Below, piece after piece: positions 40,521 to 48,654 of a stretch of DNA of 64,000 bases (position 1 is its first letter; each line of letters starts with the position of its first letter). The notes under the pieces were generated by a model. The model worked only from the letters and a program-made list of their open reading frames with translations, was not told where the DNA came from and did no database searches. The translations under genes were made by a program, and so were the position numbers. The DNA is from Treponema sp. (lineage in GTDB: Bacteria > Spirochaetota > Spirochaetia > Treponematales > Treponemataceae). The stretch lies in the NCBI GenBank assembly GCA_017470605.1, contig JAFUYH010000004.1:1-64000 (forward strand), given 5' to 3'.

Positions 40521-41153
40521 TTACCCTCGCTTGCACATTACAGGTGTTGTTAAAGCCCTTTTTACACTCCAACCTTTTCTTAATCGTTCGTCAAGAGTGT
40601 TGTATTTCATACCTAATTCGTCAGCCCACTGTGCTATGGTCTGTGTCTTATTGTTATAGGTAAGCCTTACATTGCTTCTTTTATTGTTTTGCTGCGTTTT
40701 CTGATTTACCCATCTACAATTCTCCGGGCAATAATTACCATTATTATTGATACGGTCTATTGTAAGGTTTTCAGAATAACCATTGTTTAATGCCCATTTC
40801 TGGAATATAGAAAAATCGTGCCATTCTTTGCAAACGGTTATACCTCTTTCAAGATAATCTTTTCTTGCTTTCTCTGATTTTGCCGTTTCGCAACGGCGTT
40901 TCATTGTAGACCAAATATAATAAAGCCTAGATTCGGACAAACCATGTGTTTTTTGTCGTTTTGAAACAACTTCTTTACGCAAACAACCACAACTCTGAAC
41001 TGTTCCCCGCTTCAAATCTTTAGAACTTGTAATCTTTTGATTTCCGCATGAACAATTACAAAGCCACATAGCGCGTCCGTCTTTTGTAGTGTGCGAATAT
41101 GATATTACTTTTAGTCGTCCAAAAGTTTGATTTGTTAAATCTGTTCTTCGCAT
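40521..41153 (-). CDS. HNH homing endonuclease
   Basis: A 210-residue protein. N-terminal cysteine-rich region (CNCSCGNQ, CGCLRKE), an HNH core (GRAMWLC, LTIDRINNNGNYCPENCRWV with NQKTQQNN) and a C-terminal NUMOD-like helix-turn-helix (IAQWADELGMKYNTLDERLRK), a common layout of phage HNH homing enzymes. It stands between the small gene at 41,214 and the gene at 39,338, whose start it appears to have displaced. The ATG at 41,153 has GAGGTG upstream. Confidence 0.85.
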   Translation of the reverse strand: MRRTDLTNQTFGRLKVISYSHTTKDGRAMWLCNCSCGNQKITSSKDLKRGTVQSCGCLRKEVVSKRQKTHGLSESRLYYIWSTMKRRCETAKSEKARKDYLERGITVCKEWHDFSIFQKWALNNGYSENLTIDRINNNGNYCPENCRWVNQKTQQNNKRSNVRLTYNNKTQTIAQWADELGMKYNTLDERLRKGWSVKRALTTPVMCKRG

Positions 41154-41213
41154 AAAAACACCTCAAAATAAATGCCCCGGAATTACGCAAAGTAAGACCG
41201 GGTAAAAGAAAAC

Positions 41214-41441
41214 TTACACAGTAACAAGCGCAACAACACCGTTAGAATCAATCTGCAAAGTCTTTCCGTTGTCTGTTGTCTTGTCTGCTGCAAGAACGGC
41301 GGCAAGGGCTGTTGTAAGAGATTCTACAGTTTCTTCAAGCTCTGTAACTCTTGCGTTAAGCTGCTCGTTTCCGCCTGCTTCAATCTCTTTTGCAATCTCC
41401 TTACCATAAGGACAACCTTTCTTTAATTTACCAAGTGCCAT
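41214..41441 (-). CDS. Small coiled-coil protein
   Basis: A 75-residue protein with basic N-terminus (GKLKKGCPYGKEI), a coiled coil (about 30-55) and a beta-like C-terminus. Possibly a small head-tail assembly or decoration protein. It is preceded by a CCCGG/CCGGG hairpin on the HNH side. Confidence 0.6.
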   Translation of the reverse strand: MALGKLKKGCPYGKEIAKEIEAGGNEQLNARVTELEETVESLTTALAAVLAADKTTDNGKTLQIDSNGVVALVTV

Positions 41442-41496
41442 AAAAACACCCCCTAAATTGATTTATGTATTCAGAAATATTTCTGTATACGCTTAT

Positions 41497-42306
41497 TTAT
41501 GCAGCCTTTGCGTTAAGTTTCTTCTCCAACGCTTCAATATCCGCAATTTCTTCAACAAAACAAGTCCTTACAACTCCGTTGAAGTCTACATTCGGATAGC
41601 CGCGCTTTGAAAATCCTGTAATCTTTCCCGGCTTGCCGTTATAAGAAACCTTGCTACCGACTTTCAATCTTGCCATTGCCAATTTACGGTTATTTAGCAT
41701 TTTGCAAGTTCTGTCTGTCTTTTCGTTGTACTCTTCCTGCCACTCTTTAGCATAGTCCGGCTCGTTCTTTGCCCTTCTCATGTAGTCCAGAGTTTCATAG
41801 TCGAGTTTTATATCTAAATCCCTTGTTTCTCTATCCCATTGATAGCCCTTGTATTTCTCTTCCATACGCTTTGCAAGAGCCGGATTGTATTCAGAGAATT
41901 TCATAATCAATGGCTTAATCTGATATTCTTCCGCGTCTTTATCCCACTGACCGTAATAGTCATTGTCAGAAGCGGGCGCATCCAATTCGTCAATGTCAAA
42001 AAGATTCTGCGCACCTTTCATTTTTCCTTCGTTTCTATCTTCCGGGCTTTCCCAATATGTAACCATTCGCCCGGCTGCGTTCATTTTCCTTACAGGTATC
42101 AACTGCCCCCAATTTCTGCCTGCAGGCTTTGCTTTTTGTATTCCTTCACAAGATAGTAACGATTTTTCAACGGTAGTTTCCTGTGGAATGTATGACTTAT
42201 TAAGCACACATTTCACCTGCTCCGAAAGTGCATAGTTTGAGAAATCTGATTTCTGTAATGTCTGAACACCACCGTTAAGAATGTTCTGCACCTGCTCAAA
42301 AATCAT
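41497..42306 (-). CDS. Hypothetical head-neck protein
   Basis: A 269-residue protein of unknown family, with polar N-terminal part and a C-terminal region that looks SH3-like (KVGSKVSYNGKPGKITGFSKRGYPNVDF, as in DNA- or RNA-binding Tudor-type domains). The ATG at 42,306 is used; a longer frame to 42,360 overlaps the lipase gene. Upstream gap 41,442-41,496 holds a palindrome CAGAAATATTTCTG. Confidence 0.55.
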   Translation of the reverse strand: MIFEQVQNILNGGVQTLQKSDFSNYALSEQVKCVLNKSYIPQETTVEKSLLSCEGIQKAKPAGRNWGQLIPVRKMNAAGRMVTYWESPEDRNEGKMKGAQNLFDIDELDAPASDNDYYGQWDKDAEEYQIKPLIMKFSEYNPALAKRMEEKYKGYQWDRETRDLDIKLDYETLDYMRRAKNEPDYAKEWQEEYNEKTDRTCKMLNNRKLAMARLKVGSKVSYNGKPGKITGFSKRGYPNVDFNGVVRTCFVEEIADIEALEKKLNAKAA

Positions 42307-42934
42307 AACCTTTAATATCCTTATATAAAGATTCGTCACCATAGCAAGTATGGTATTCACGAGGATTAAACAGCTTCTTAAAGCTGAAATCGCCGATTCT
42401 GATAACCTTAATGTTCCAATATCCGAGCAATGGCGGCATATAAGTCACAATGTCGCTCCAATGCGCGAACTGCCAAACAGTGCCGAAAAACAATCTACAA
42501 ATCAGCTTTGTAAAGAAGAAAACCAACGGCTTAGGCGCACCCCAAGTAATTAAATCCGGCTTTCTTCCCGACTGAAAGAAGATTTCTATTCCTACCAATA
42601 CAGAGCCAGCTCCGCCGTATGAATGACCGCAACAAACCACCTTATAATCCGGGAAGGTATTCATTGCCATTAAAACCTCATTCATCATCAAGCCCTTGCA
42701 AGAATTGAAAGTAGTCTGCCAGCCTAAACAGGCAAAATACACATACCACTGTCTAACCTGCGGAATGAAGAAGAAAAGGAAGTTTACAATCCAATCAATG
42801 ATAGAAGTTGAGAACTGCGAAAATACATAGATTGCCTTATCCTCATGCTCAACTTTTACGCGCCAATCGTAATCAAAAGTATTTGTCTTGTAGTCTATAT
42901 CCTTCTGGTAATTGTAGAGTTCCCACGGCTTCAT
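42296..42934 (-). CDS. Class 3 lipase-like alpha/beta hydrolase
   Basis: A 212-residue hydrolase with nucleophile GHSYG (Ser105), Asp161 in HWSDIV and His195 in REYHTCYG, the triad order of class 3 lipases. Hydrophobic segments near residues 45-60 and 135-150 suggest membrane association. A lipase inside a phage head-tail operon is unusual; it could act on host membranes on entry or lysis, or be a lysogenic conversion gene. It overlaps the next gene by 11 bases. Confidence 0.8.
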   Translation of the reverse strand: MKPWELYNYQKDIDYKTNTFDYDWRVKVEHEDKAIYVFSQFSTSIIDWIVNFLFFFIPQVRQWYVYFACLGWQTTFNSCKGLMMNEVLMAMNTFPDYKVVCCGHSYGGAGSVLVGIEIFFQSGRKPDLITWGAPKPLVFFFTKLICRLFFGTVWQFAHWSDIVTYMPPLLGYWNIKVIRIGDFSFKKLFNPREYHTCYGDESLYKDIKGYDF

Positions 42935-42952
42935 GCTGATACCCCCAATTTA

Positions 42953-44101
42953 TTAAATACTTCTGATAGGAAAGTGTCTGAACTTGTATTTATTGTTTTT
43001 GATATATTCCTGCACTTCTTTCTGGTACACAGCTATACGCGCACCGAAATAGGCACTTGTTGCCGACTGTGTAGAGCTGAACGATTCAGAAATACCGTCC
43101 ATGCTCAAAGAACTTGAAGAGAATCCCGACATCAAGCCGTCACCGATGATGTTTAGAAGTGAAATAGCACAAGCCTTGCCGATAATCTGTCTTAAATCGT
43201 CTGGAATATCGTCACTTGTTTCAAATCCGGCTTCGTAATCAACGGCATAGAAATAGTAATTTCTTAAAGTCTGCTCTCCGTATGGATAAAGCACCTTTGA
43301 AACATTATTGAAAGTGTCGCTTCTGCGCCACGGTCTTTGCATAAAGTTAATAACGCCCTTGTCTTTTTCAAGATATGAAGTAGGCAACAAATCCATAGGA
43401 TTTTCAGCGGCGTTGAGTAATTCGCATTTTGTAACCTTAATAATAGGTCTTTGCCGTGTTGTAATTCGTCCACGGCTTACAATTTCTTCCTGTCTGAACT
43501 TATAAGGCGGCTCTTCCAAATCATAATCGCCTTTTCTTGTTCTTGTTGTCCTTACAAGTCCTCTCTTATCCGGGTTACATCGGATAACTTTTCTTCTGAT
43601 ACAGATATTCAATTCACGCTCCAATTCTGTTATTGCAGCGTCAATAAAATACTGTGTCTGCTCGTCCTTAAATTGCTGTCCGTTTGTAGCCTTAAAATCA
43701 GTTCCCCAAAGATAGGTGTATCTAATATCATCGGGAGTTACAGGAACGCCCCAAGAACCTTCCGGCGCATTGTAATTGTTAAATGTGTAACCGATACAAT
43801 CTACATTTTCGCCGAATTTCACCCATTTTGAGTATTCGTACATATCGCCTGTAGGAACTTCTACAGATGAATCTACAAAACGATATTCGTATAAACCATC
43901 TTCAAGATTAGAAGAATCAATGAAATCACCTGCTGAAATAGGCAGAGCAACAGGCGATTCAGTATTTAAAATCCAACCGTCAGAAGTCCAAGTATACCAA
44001 GCGTTTTCCTTATAGAATGACCTTTCAAGTCTGAAAGATTCAGCGTTGCTGTTTGCCAGCGTGAGGATAATTCTTGTACTTGTCGCTTCTGCGGTTATCA
44101 T
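42953..44101 (-). CDS. Head-tail connector protein
   Basis: A 382-residue protein. The N-terminal 120 residues are beta-rich and unrecognised; residues about 125-380 resemble phage head-tail adaptors (DDIRYTYLWGTDF, FKDEQTQYFIDAAITELEREL, DDLRQIIGKACAISLLNIIGDG). Located between capsid and tail genes as expected. Confidence 0.65.
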   Translation of the reverse strand: MITAEATSTRIILTLANSNAESFRLERSFYKENAWYTWTSDGWILNTESPVALPISAGDFIDSSNLEDGLYEYRFVDSSVEVPTGDMYEYSKWVKFGENVDCIGYTFNNYNAPEGSWGVPVTPDDIRYTYLWGTDFKATNGQQFKDEQTQYFIDAAITELERELNICIRRKVIRCNPDKRGLVRTTRTRKGDYDLEEPPYKFRQEEIVSRGRITTRQRPIIKVTKCELLNAAENPMDLLPTSYLEKDKGVINFMQRPWRRSDTFNNVSKVLYPYGEQTLRNYYFYAVDYEAGFETSDDIPDDLRQIIGKACAISLLNIIGDGLMSGFSSSSLSMDGISESFSSTQSATSAYFGARIAVYQKEVQEYIKNNKYKFRHFPIRSI

Positions 44102-44533
44102 TTATTTATTGCCTTTTGCGGCTTTCTTGCTTTCGCTCTTTCCAGCGTCAGCGTTTGCTTCTGCTGTGTTTGCGTCTGCCTTGCCGCCGTCCGATTTCTC
44201 GGTGTCTGTTGTTGTTTCTGATGAAGAATCAGAACCGTCTTTGCTTTCGCTCTTTCCAGCGTCAGCGTTTGCTTCTGCTGCACCGTCGAGGTTGAAGCCC
44301 GGAATTGTCAAGAAATACTTCGCTTCAAGAGCTGTTACTTCTGCTTTTCCGTCAGCGTCAAAAACTACGGGATTTGCGCCAATACCAATGATTGTTTTCC
44401 CCGCGCGTTTTTCTGATACAACAGTAACCTTGTCTGTATCTGCCATAGCTGACAAATCAGACAAGATTTTTTTTGTATCAACGGCGGTAGAAGCAGCATT
44501 AGCCAGCGTTTTAACTGTTCTACCTTTAGCCAT
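44102..44533 (-). CDS. Head decoration-like protein with low-complexity tail
   Basis: A 143-residue protein: globular N-terminal ~75 residues and a C-terminal acidic/basic low-complexity tail containing AEANADAGKSESK twice, encoded by a 40-bp direct repeat (44,127-44,166 and 44,241-44,280). It directly follows the major capsid gene, where capsid decoration or cement proteins are often found. Confidence 0.55.
   Translation of the reverse strand: MAKGRTVKTLANAASTAVDTKKILSDLSAMADTDKVTVVSEKRAGKTIIGIGANPVVFDADGKAEVTALEAKYFLTIPGFNLDGAAEANADAGKSESKDGSDSSSETTTDTEKSDGGKADANTAEANADAGKSESKKAAKGNK
44127..44280 (-). repeat. 40-bp direct repeat in the decoration-like gene
   Basis: Bases 44,127-44,166 and 44,241-44,280 are identical over 40 bp and 114 bp apart, a multiple of three, so expansion or contraction would stay in frame. 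Confidence 0.85.
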
Positions 44534-46002
44534 TAGTACAAGCCTCCTCTGTAACCAACATTCTTGATTTCAGCACAGAATTCCGGCGCACCAACTTTAA
44601 GCGCACCGAAGAGTGCAACTGCAAAGCGTTTTGCGAGAGAATCGTTTGTAGGAAGCGGGAATGTTGAAAGACCCATGAGCTGTGTAAAGGCGATGTTTGC
44701 CTTAGCTTCACGAGTGATTTCAGAAAGAAGGATAATAGAAGCTGTACCCGGAAGTTCTGAGTTAACATCTTCGTATGTTGTGTTTCCTTCAACTGCTGCA
44801 CCGATTGAACACATTTCCATGAGTTCAGAACCGTCAGCTTTAGAGCGAGTGATGATAAATCCTGTAGCTCTTGCGCCGTTTGAATCCGGGGTAATAGTGA
44901 TTGTAACACTCTTACCTGCTGCAACTGTAACGGCTGCGGCTGCGGCTTTTGCGGCTGAAATACCGTAAGAGTTTACGGCGTGAACTGCATAGATGTAATC
45001 ACCTGCATCATTTGTACCGAACTGTGATTCTGCACGAGTAGCAGAAGCGTTTACAGTAAGTGTTACTGTAGAAGGAGCGTTAGGGCGTTTTGTCGAATCA
45101 CCCTTAGCAACAACTTTACCCTTTACATGGAACATCTTATCTGTACCAGCGTCTTTGCCCTGTATGCGGATAGAAGAACCACAAGAAGCGACAATATCCG
45201 GCAGGCGTTTAAGACCTGTATGTTCGTCCTCTGGTGTGTAGCGGAGCTTGTCATTGAAGAGAGAGCGGAACTGTCTTGCGATAACAGGAGGGAACAATGC
45301 TTTTTTCAAGTCACCACCCTTTTCATAAACAGTATCAGCTACTTCATCAAACAAATCTTCGCCTGTGAGAATAGCTTCATCGCCAGAAGCAACTTCTTCG
45401 CCGATTTCGTAACCGCGAAGGTCTGCAACTGTAGAGCGGAGGCGGGCTTCTTTTGTTGTGTCGTAAGCCGAATCCTCGATAATTTTCTGGAAACCGTCAA
45501 ACTGTTTAGGAACAACTGCACTGTTTCCGTGGAAGAAAGCACGCTCGGCAGATTTTACGACACGCATTGTACAAGCGACTTTTTCTGCGTTGTACATATC
45601 TTCCATGCTTTCAACGAGTTCAGCCTGTTTTGTAATGCGTCCGATAGTACCGATGTACTTCTGTTCGAGGATTTTACGCTCGATGTCTTGGTCACCTTCG
45701 CGGATTTCCTCACCTTCGCCGATGAAGTTGAATTCATCATCGCCAACGCCTGTGCGTCTGTTGTACTGATGTACAGTAGACTTTGACGGCTGACGGTAGA
45801 TTGAATTGAATACCTTACAATCGTCCTGCAAAACATCAAGCACATTTACAAGTGTTGATTCCAAATCTTCCGGCTGCAATGCGCGTCCGTCTGTAAACTG
45901 TGACGCGTCTGTACCATATCCGGCTTCGAGTGCTTTCTGAAGTGTCGCTTGATTAGCGTTATCGAAAAGCCCTTCGACATTTACACCTTCGTCAAAAATC
46001 AT
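44533..46002 (-). CDS. Major capsid protein with inserted Ig/FN3-like domain
   Basis: A 489-residue major capsid protein. The N-terminal arm (LEAGYGTDASQFTDGRALQ) is followed by HK97-type body sequence (FNFIGEGEEIREGDQDIER, MRVVKSAERAFFHGNSAV). Residues about 300-385 (NAPSTVTLTVNASATRAES, YIYAVHAVNSYGISAA) look like an Ig/FN3-type insertion. The body resumes with SEITREAKANIAFTQLMG. The domain is likely exposed on the capsid outside. Confidence 0.8.
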   Translation of the reverse strand: MIFDEGVNVEGLFDNANQATLQKALEAGYGTDASQFTDGRALQPEDLESTLVNVLDVLQDDCKVFNSIYRQPSKSTVHQYNRRTGVGDDEFNFIGEGEEIREGDQDIERKILEQKYIGTIGRITKQAELVESMEDMYNAEKVACTMRVVKSAERAFFHGNSAVVPKQFDGFQKIIEDSAYDTTKEARLRSTVADLRGYEIGEEVASGDEAILTGEDLFDEVADTVYEKGGDLKKALFPPVIARQFRSLFNDKLRYTPEDEHTGLKRLPDIVASCGSSIRIQGKDAGTDKMFHVKGKVVAKGDSTKRPNAPSTVTLTVNASATRAESQFGTNDAGDYIYAVHAVNSYGISAAKAAAAAVTVAAGKSVTITITPDSNGARATGFIITRSKADGSELMEMCSIGAAVEGNTTYEDVNSELPGTASIILLSEITREAKANIAFTQLMGLSTFPLPTNDSLAKRFAVALFGALKVGAPEFCAEIKNVGYRGGLY

Positions 46003-46017
46003 TCGTATTCCCCCTGT

Positions 46018-47553
46018 TTATGCTTTGTACTTGCGTACATAGCCCGAAATTTCGTTGAAATCTTCACGGCTGATTTTTCCGCCATGAACCGCCTTGTTGA
46101 AAGCAGAAGAAAGATGTTCAGACTTTTCAAGTGTCAAACCTGTGTTTGCTCTGTCCTTGAAAGCGGCATTGAGTGCGCTTTTTACAATCTGATAATCTTC
46201 TGTGGTAGGGCGCAAAGAACCGCCGTTTCCGCCTGCAGAAGCACCATTTCCAACATCTGACTTCTGGATAGAAGTAGCTGTCTTTGTAGGAAGTGGAGTG
46301 TTTGCAATCTGTGCAACGCTTCCGGCAACTTCAAGAATAGACTTTGAAACATCTTCCTGCTGTGCTTCATAGCCATCCATGCGCTTTGTGAGAGCTGCAA
46401 CTGCGTCATTGCTCTTCTTTACTTCTGCAAGAATTGCAGCAAGCGCGTCTGTTGCGTCTACACAACCCTCCGGCAATGATTTAGTGATGTTGTTAGGCTC
46501 TGCACCACCCTCACCGTTACCATTACCACCTTCGCCGCCATTGTCTGAACCTGCGCCACCGTTATTCTCTGGTGGTACATTTTCACCCGGCTTCTTGTTC
46601 TTCTCCTCGCCATCGTCTGCATTGCTAGGAGAGCCACCCGCAAGCGATTTAAGGAGATTCTTTGTCTGTTCCAAAACAGATTTAGCCATAATTACATGAC
46701 CCCCTTGTGATATTATTTCGCGGACAGAAGCCCGCGCTTTTTCCTCTGAATATCCTCTTTCAGTCAAGAAAGAAGTCATTTTCTGTGGTGTTTTGATTTC
46801 GCCTGTAGCGATTGCCGCCATAAGCTCATTGATTGCGTCAATGTCGTTTTCTTCTGTTTTTGAAATCTCATTAGGCAAGATATTTTCCGGCGTATTGTTT
46901 GCTACTCCACCTTCTAAATCTTCTTTCTGCAAACATCTTCCGCCTGTCATTGTTGCTGCGTCTGTTCCGTAACCTGCTGAAAGAGCTTTACAGAAATCGA
47001 CATTTGACATTGATTTAGCAAAAGCGGCACTACCTACCGTGTAATTTACAGGCGAACAAGTAAGGGCTAAGTCATTCCACAAAAAAGCCGTTACAGTTTC
47101 CGTGCCGTCCTTATTCTTGCGTACAATAGGCTTGATACCGCCTACACTTGCCTTTACACGGCTTGAATGAGCTTTGAGAAGGTCAATAAAAGGCTTTGCA
47201 GCTTCTACATAGCTATAGAGCTTGCCTTTTACGAATGTTCTTGTTCCTTCTGTTCTTACTGAAATAGGCTCGCCGATAATCTTTGTTTTATCGCTGATTA
47301 CATTGCCGCTTGCGTCATATCTTTTGTGCTGGTGGTCGTCTGAAATTACGCCGTTTGAAAGGAAATATTCTTTACTGTCTGTGAGTGCTTTCTGCTGGAT
47401 AATCTGATTCTGTAAGTCAAGATTTTCATTAGAGGCTTCGGTTTCAAAGATGTAGTTTCCGTCCTCGTCCTCTTCACCGAAAGACTTAATGATAATGGGA
47501 ACATAAACATTGGAGAGAGATTTTTCAATGTCGTTTTCAGTGTAAAAGTCCAC
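46018..47553 (-). CDS. Prohead protease and scaffold fusion
   Basis: A 511-residue protein. The N-terminal ~180 residues look like a capsid maturation protease (DDHQHKRYDASG and RVKASVGGIKPIVRK with HxxxR-type histidine and serine residues). Residues about 190-215 repeat the AGYGTDA-type motif of the capsid protein arm. The C-terminal part is low-complexity and coiled (scaffold-like). The start codon is GTG at 47,553 with AGGAG twelve bases upstream. Confidence 0.65.
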   Translation of the reverse strand: MDFYTENDIEKSLSNVYVPIIIKSFGEEDEDGNYIFETEASNENLDLQNQIIQQKALTDSKEYFLSNGVISDDHQHKRYDASGNVISDKTKIIGEPISVRTEGTRTFVKGKLYSYVEAAKPFIDLLKAHSSRVKASVGGIKPIVRKNKDGTETVTAFLWNDLALTCSPVNYTVGSAAFAKSMSNVDFCKALSAGYGTDAATMTGGRCLQKEDLEGGVANNTPENILPNEISKTEENDIDAINELMAAIATGEIKTPQKMTSFLTERGYSEEKARASVREIISQGGHVIMAKSVLEQTKNLLKSLAGGSPSNADDGEEKNKKPGENVPPENNGGAGSDNGGEGGNGNGEGGAEPNNITKSLPEGCVDATDALAAILAEVKKSNDAVAALTKRMDGYEAQQEDVSKSILEVAGSVAQIANTPLPTKTATSIQKSDVGNGASAGGNGGSLRPTTEDYQIVKSALNAAFKDRANTGLTLEKSEHLSSAFNKAVHGGKISREDFNEISGYVRKYKA

Positions 47554-47589
47554 TTTTGCCCTGCTCCTAGTGCTTCTGACCGCAAGGCA

Positions 47590-47807
47590 ATAAAAAAAAA
47601 GCAGCCAAAAACACTAATACCTTTTTAGTGTTCCGACTGCCTTTTCTAAGGAATATCGTTTTTATTCACGCCCACTACAGGCGACACAATATTGTAATTT
47701 TAATAACTCTTTGAAAGGCTAGGTAACTTTCGTTACGCCGGGCATGAAGCCCGATTTCACCCTTCAAGAATTATGTTTATTTTATCAGCAAAATAATACG
47801 CTGTCAA
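47590..47807 (-). promoter_or_regulatory. Promoter, three-way-junction RNA and terminator before the capsid operon
   Basis: Minus strand: TTGACA (47,807-47,802), 17-bp spacer, TAAAAT (47,784-47,779). The transcript contains a three-way junction at 47,768-47,711 formed by TTGAA.../...TTCAA, GGGC-TTCAT-GCCC and GTAAC-GAAA-GTTAC (GNRA tetraloop), and ends in a terminator GCAG...AACACTAA/TTAGTGTT...CTGC plus T-run (47,640-47,590). A stand-alone RNA of about 180 nt or an attenuated leader of the protease gene. Confidence 0.6.
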
Positions 47808-47829
47808 GAATTGAATACTTTTTATAGTA

Positions 47830-48357
47830 TTAAAACAGTATTCCTACATATTTTTGCAATTCATCATACATTTTATAACCTTCAAGCCCCGAAAGATTGT
47901 CTGCAATGGAATGATAATACCACCCTATATCTTCTTTACTTGCGTTAAAACGCTTCCAGAGTTCAGCCCCGCAATTCTGAAAGTCAACATACATACTGCG
48001 GATATTTGAGAGTTTATCAGCACAACAAACAAGTTTTGTTTCAAGTGAATCTGTTTTAAGACAATCAATAGTGTGCTGTTTTCGTTCCTTCCAAGTCTTT
48101 GATTTATCCTCACTTTCAGTCTGGACTATTGCAAGAATATCTTTTCCGAATCCCTTTTCAATTTCCTGTGGTGTAGTGTCAGTATCTTCAAGTGTATCAT
48201 GCAGAATTCCGGCAACAATTACATTCTCACTACAGCCGTTTTCAGTAAGAATCTGCATTACTTCCATAGGGTGAACAATATACGGTAGATTCGTTCCCTT
48301 GCGTTTCTGATTCTGATGTTTGATTGAAGCAAAGATAATAGCGTTATGAATCTTCAT
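47830..48357 (-). CDS. HD-domain hydrolase, alarmone hydrolase-like (MESH1/SpoT type)
   Basis: A 175-residue HD enzyme with H14, HP at 29-30, HDTLED (His53-Asp54...) and ADKLSNIRS, the motif set of small alarmone hydrolases related to the hydrolase half of SpoT. It could remove ppGpp or related toxic alarmones made by host defence or stress enzymes. It sits just upstream of the capsid operon and downstream of a small moron gene with its own promoter. Confidence 0.8.
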   Translation of the reverse strand: MKIHNAIIFASIKHQNQKRKGTNLPYIVHPMEVMQILTENGCSENVIVAGILHDTLEDTDTTPQEIEKGFGKDILAIVQTESEDKSKTWKERKQHTIDCLKTDSLETKLVCCADKLSNIRSMYVDFQNCGAELWKRFNASKEDIGWYYHSIADNLSGLEGYKMYDELQKYVGILF

Positions 48358-48369
48358 AAAAGCCCCCTA

Positions 48370-48412
48370 GATAATAAAAGCCGTACATTATCTGCACGGC
48401 TTGAAAATCTCG
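48370..48412 (-). terminator. Terminator after the 48,414 gene
   Basis: Minus strand AAGCCGT...ACGGCTT hairpin followed by TTATTATC, right after the stop of the 56-residue gene. Confidence 0.55.
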
Positions 48413-48413
48413 T

Positions 48414-48584
48414 TTATGAAAGTTTTACCCCAGCTTCTTTAGCGCGTTTTTTAATCCGCTCTAATTGGTCTGTATGCTGTTTAGAAGGTTTTTTGTTTGG
48501 GTCGTCAGCATAGTCGCCAGAAGCCCACCATTCGGGATTATGGAAGTTCTTTTCCATGAATTCTTTTGCGTTTTTCTTTTCCAT
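48414..48584 (-). CDS. Small independently transcribed protein
   Basis: A 56-residue hydrophilic protein (FHNPEWWASGDYADDPNKK, QHTDQLERIKKRAKEAGVKL). Own promoter (TTGCAA, 17-bp spacer, TATATT at about 48,634-48,606 on the minus strand), GGAGG site and a following terminator make it a typical phage moron. The ATG at 48,584 has GGAGG eight bases upstream. Function unknown; DNA-mimic or anti-defence roles are open. Confidence 0.6.
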   Translation of the reverse strand: MEKKNAKEFMEKNFHNPEWWASGDYADDPNKKPSKQHTDQLERIKKRAKEAGVKLS

Positions 48585-48654
48585 AGCCTCTACCTCCACT
48601 TATAATATACTACACTATCGGCATTATTGCAACAATTTGTAGTAAATTTTGGTG

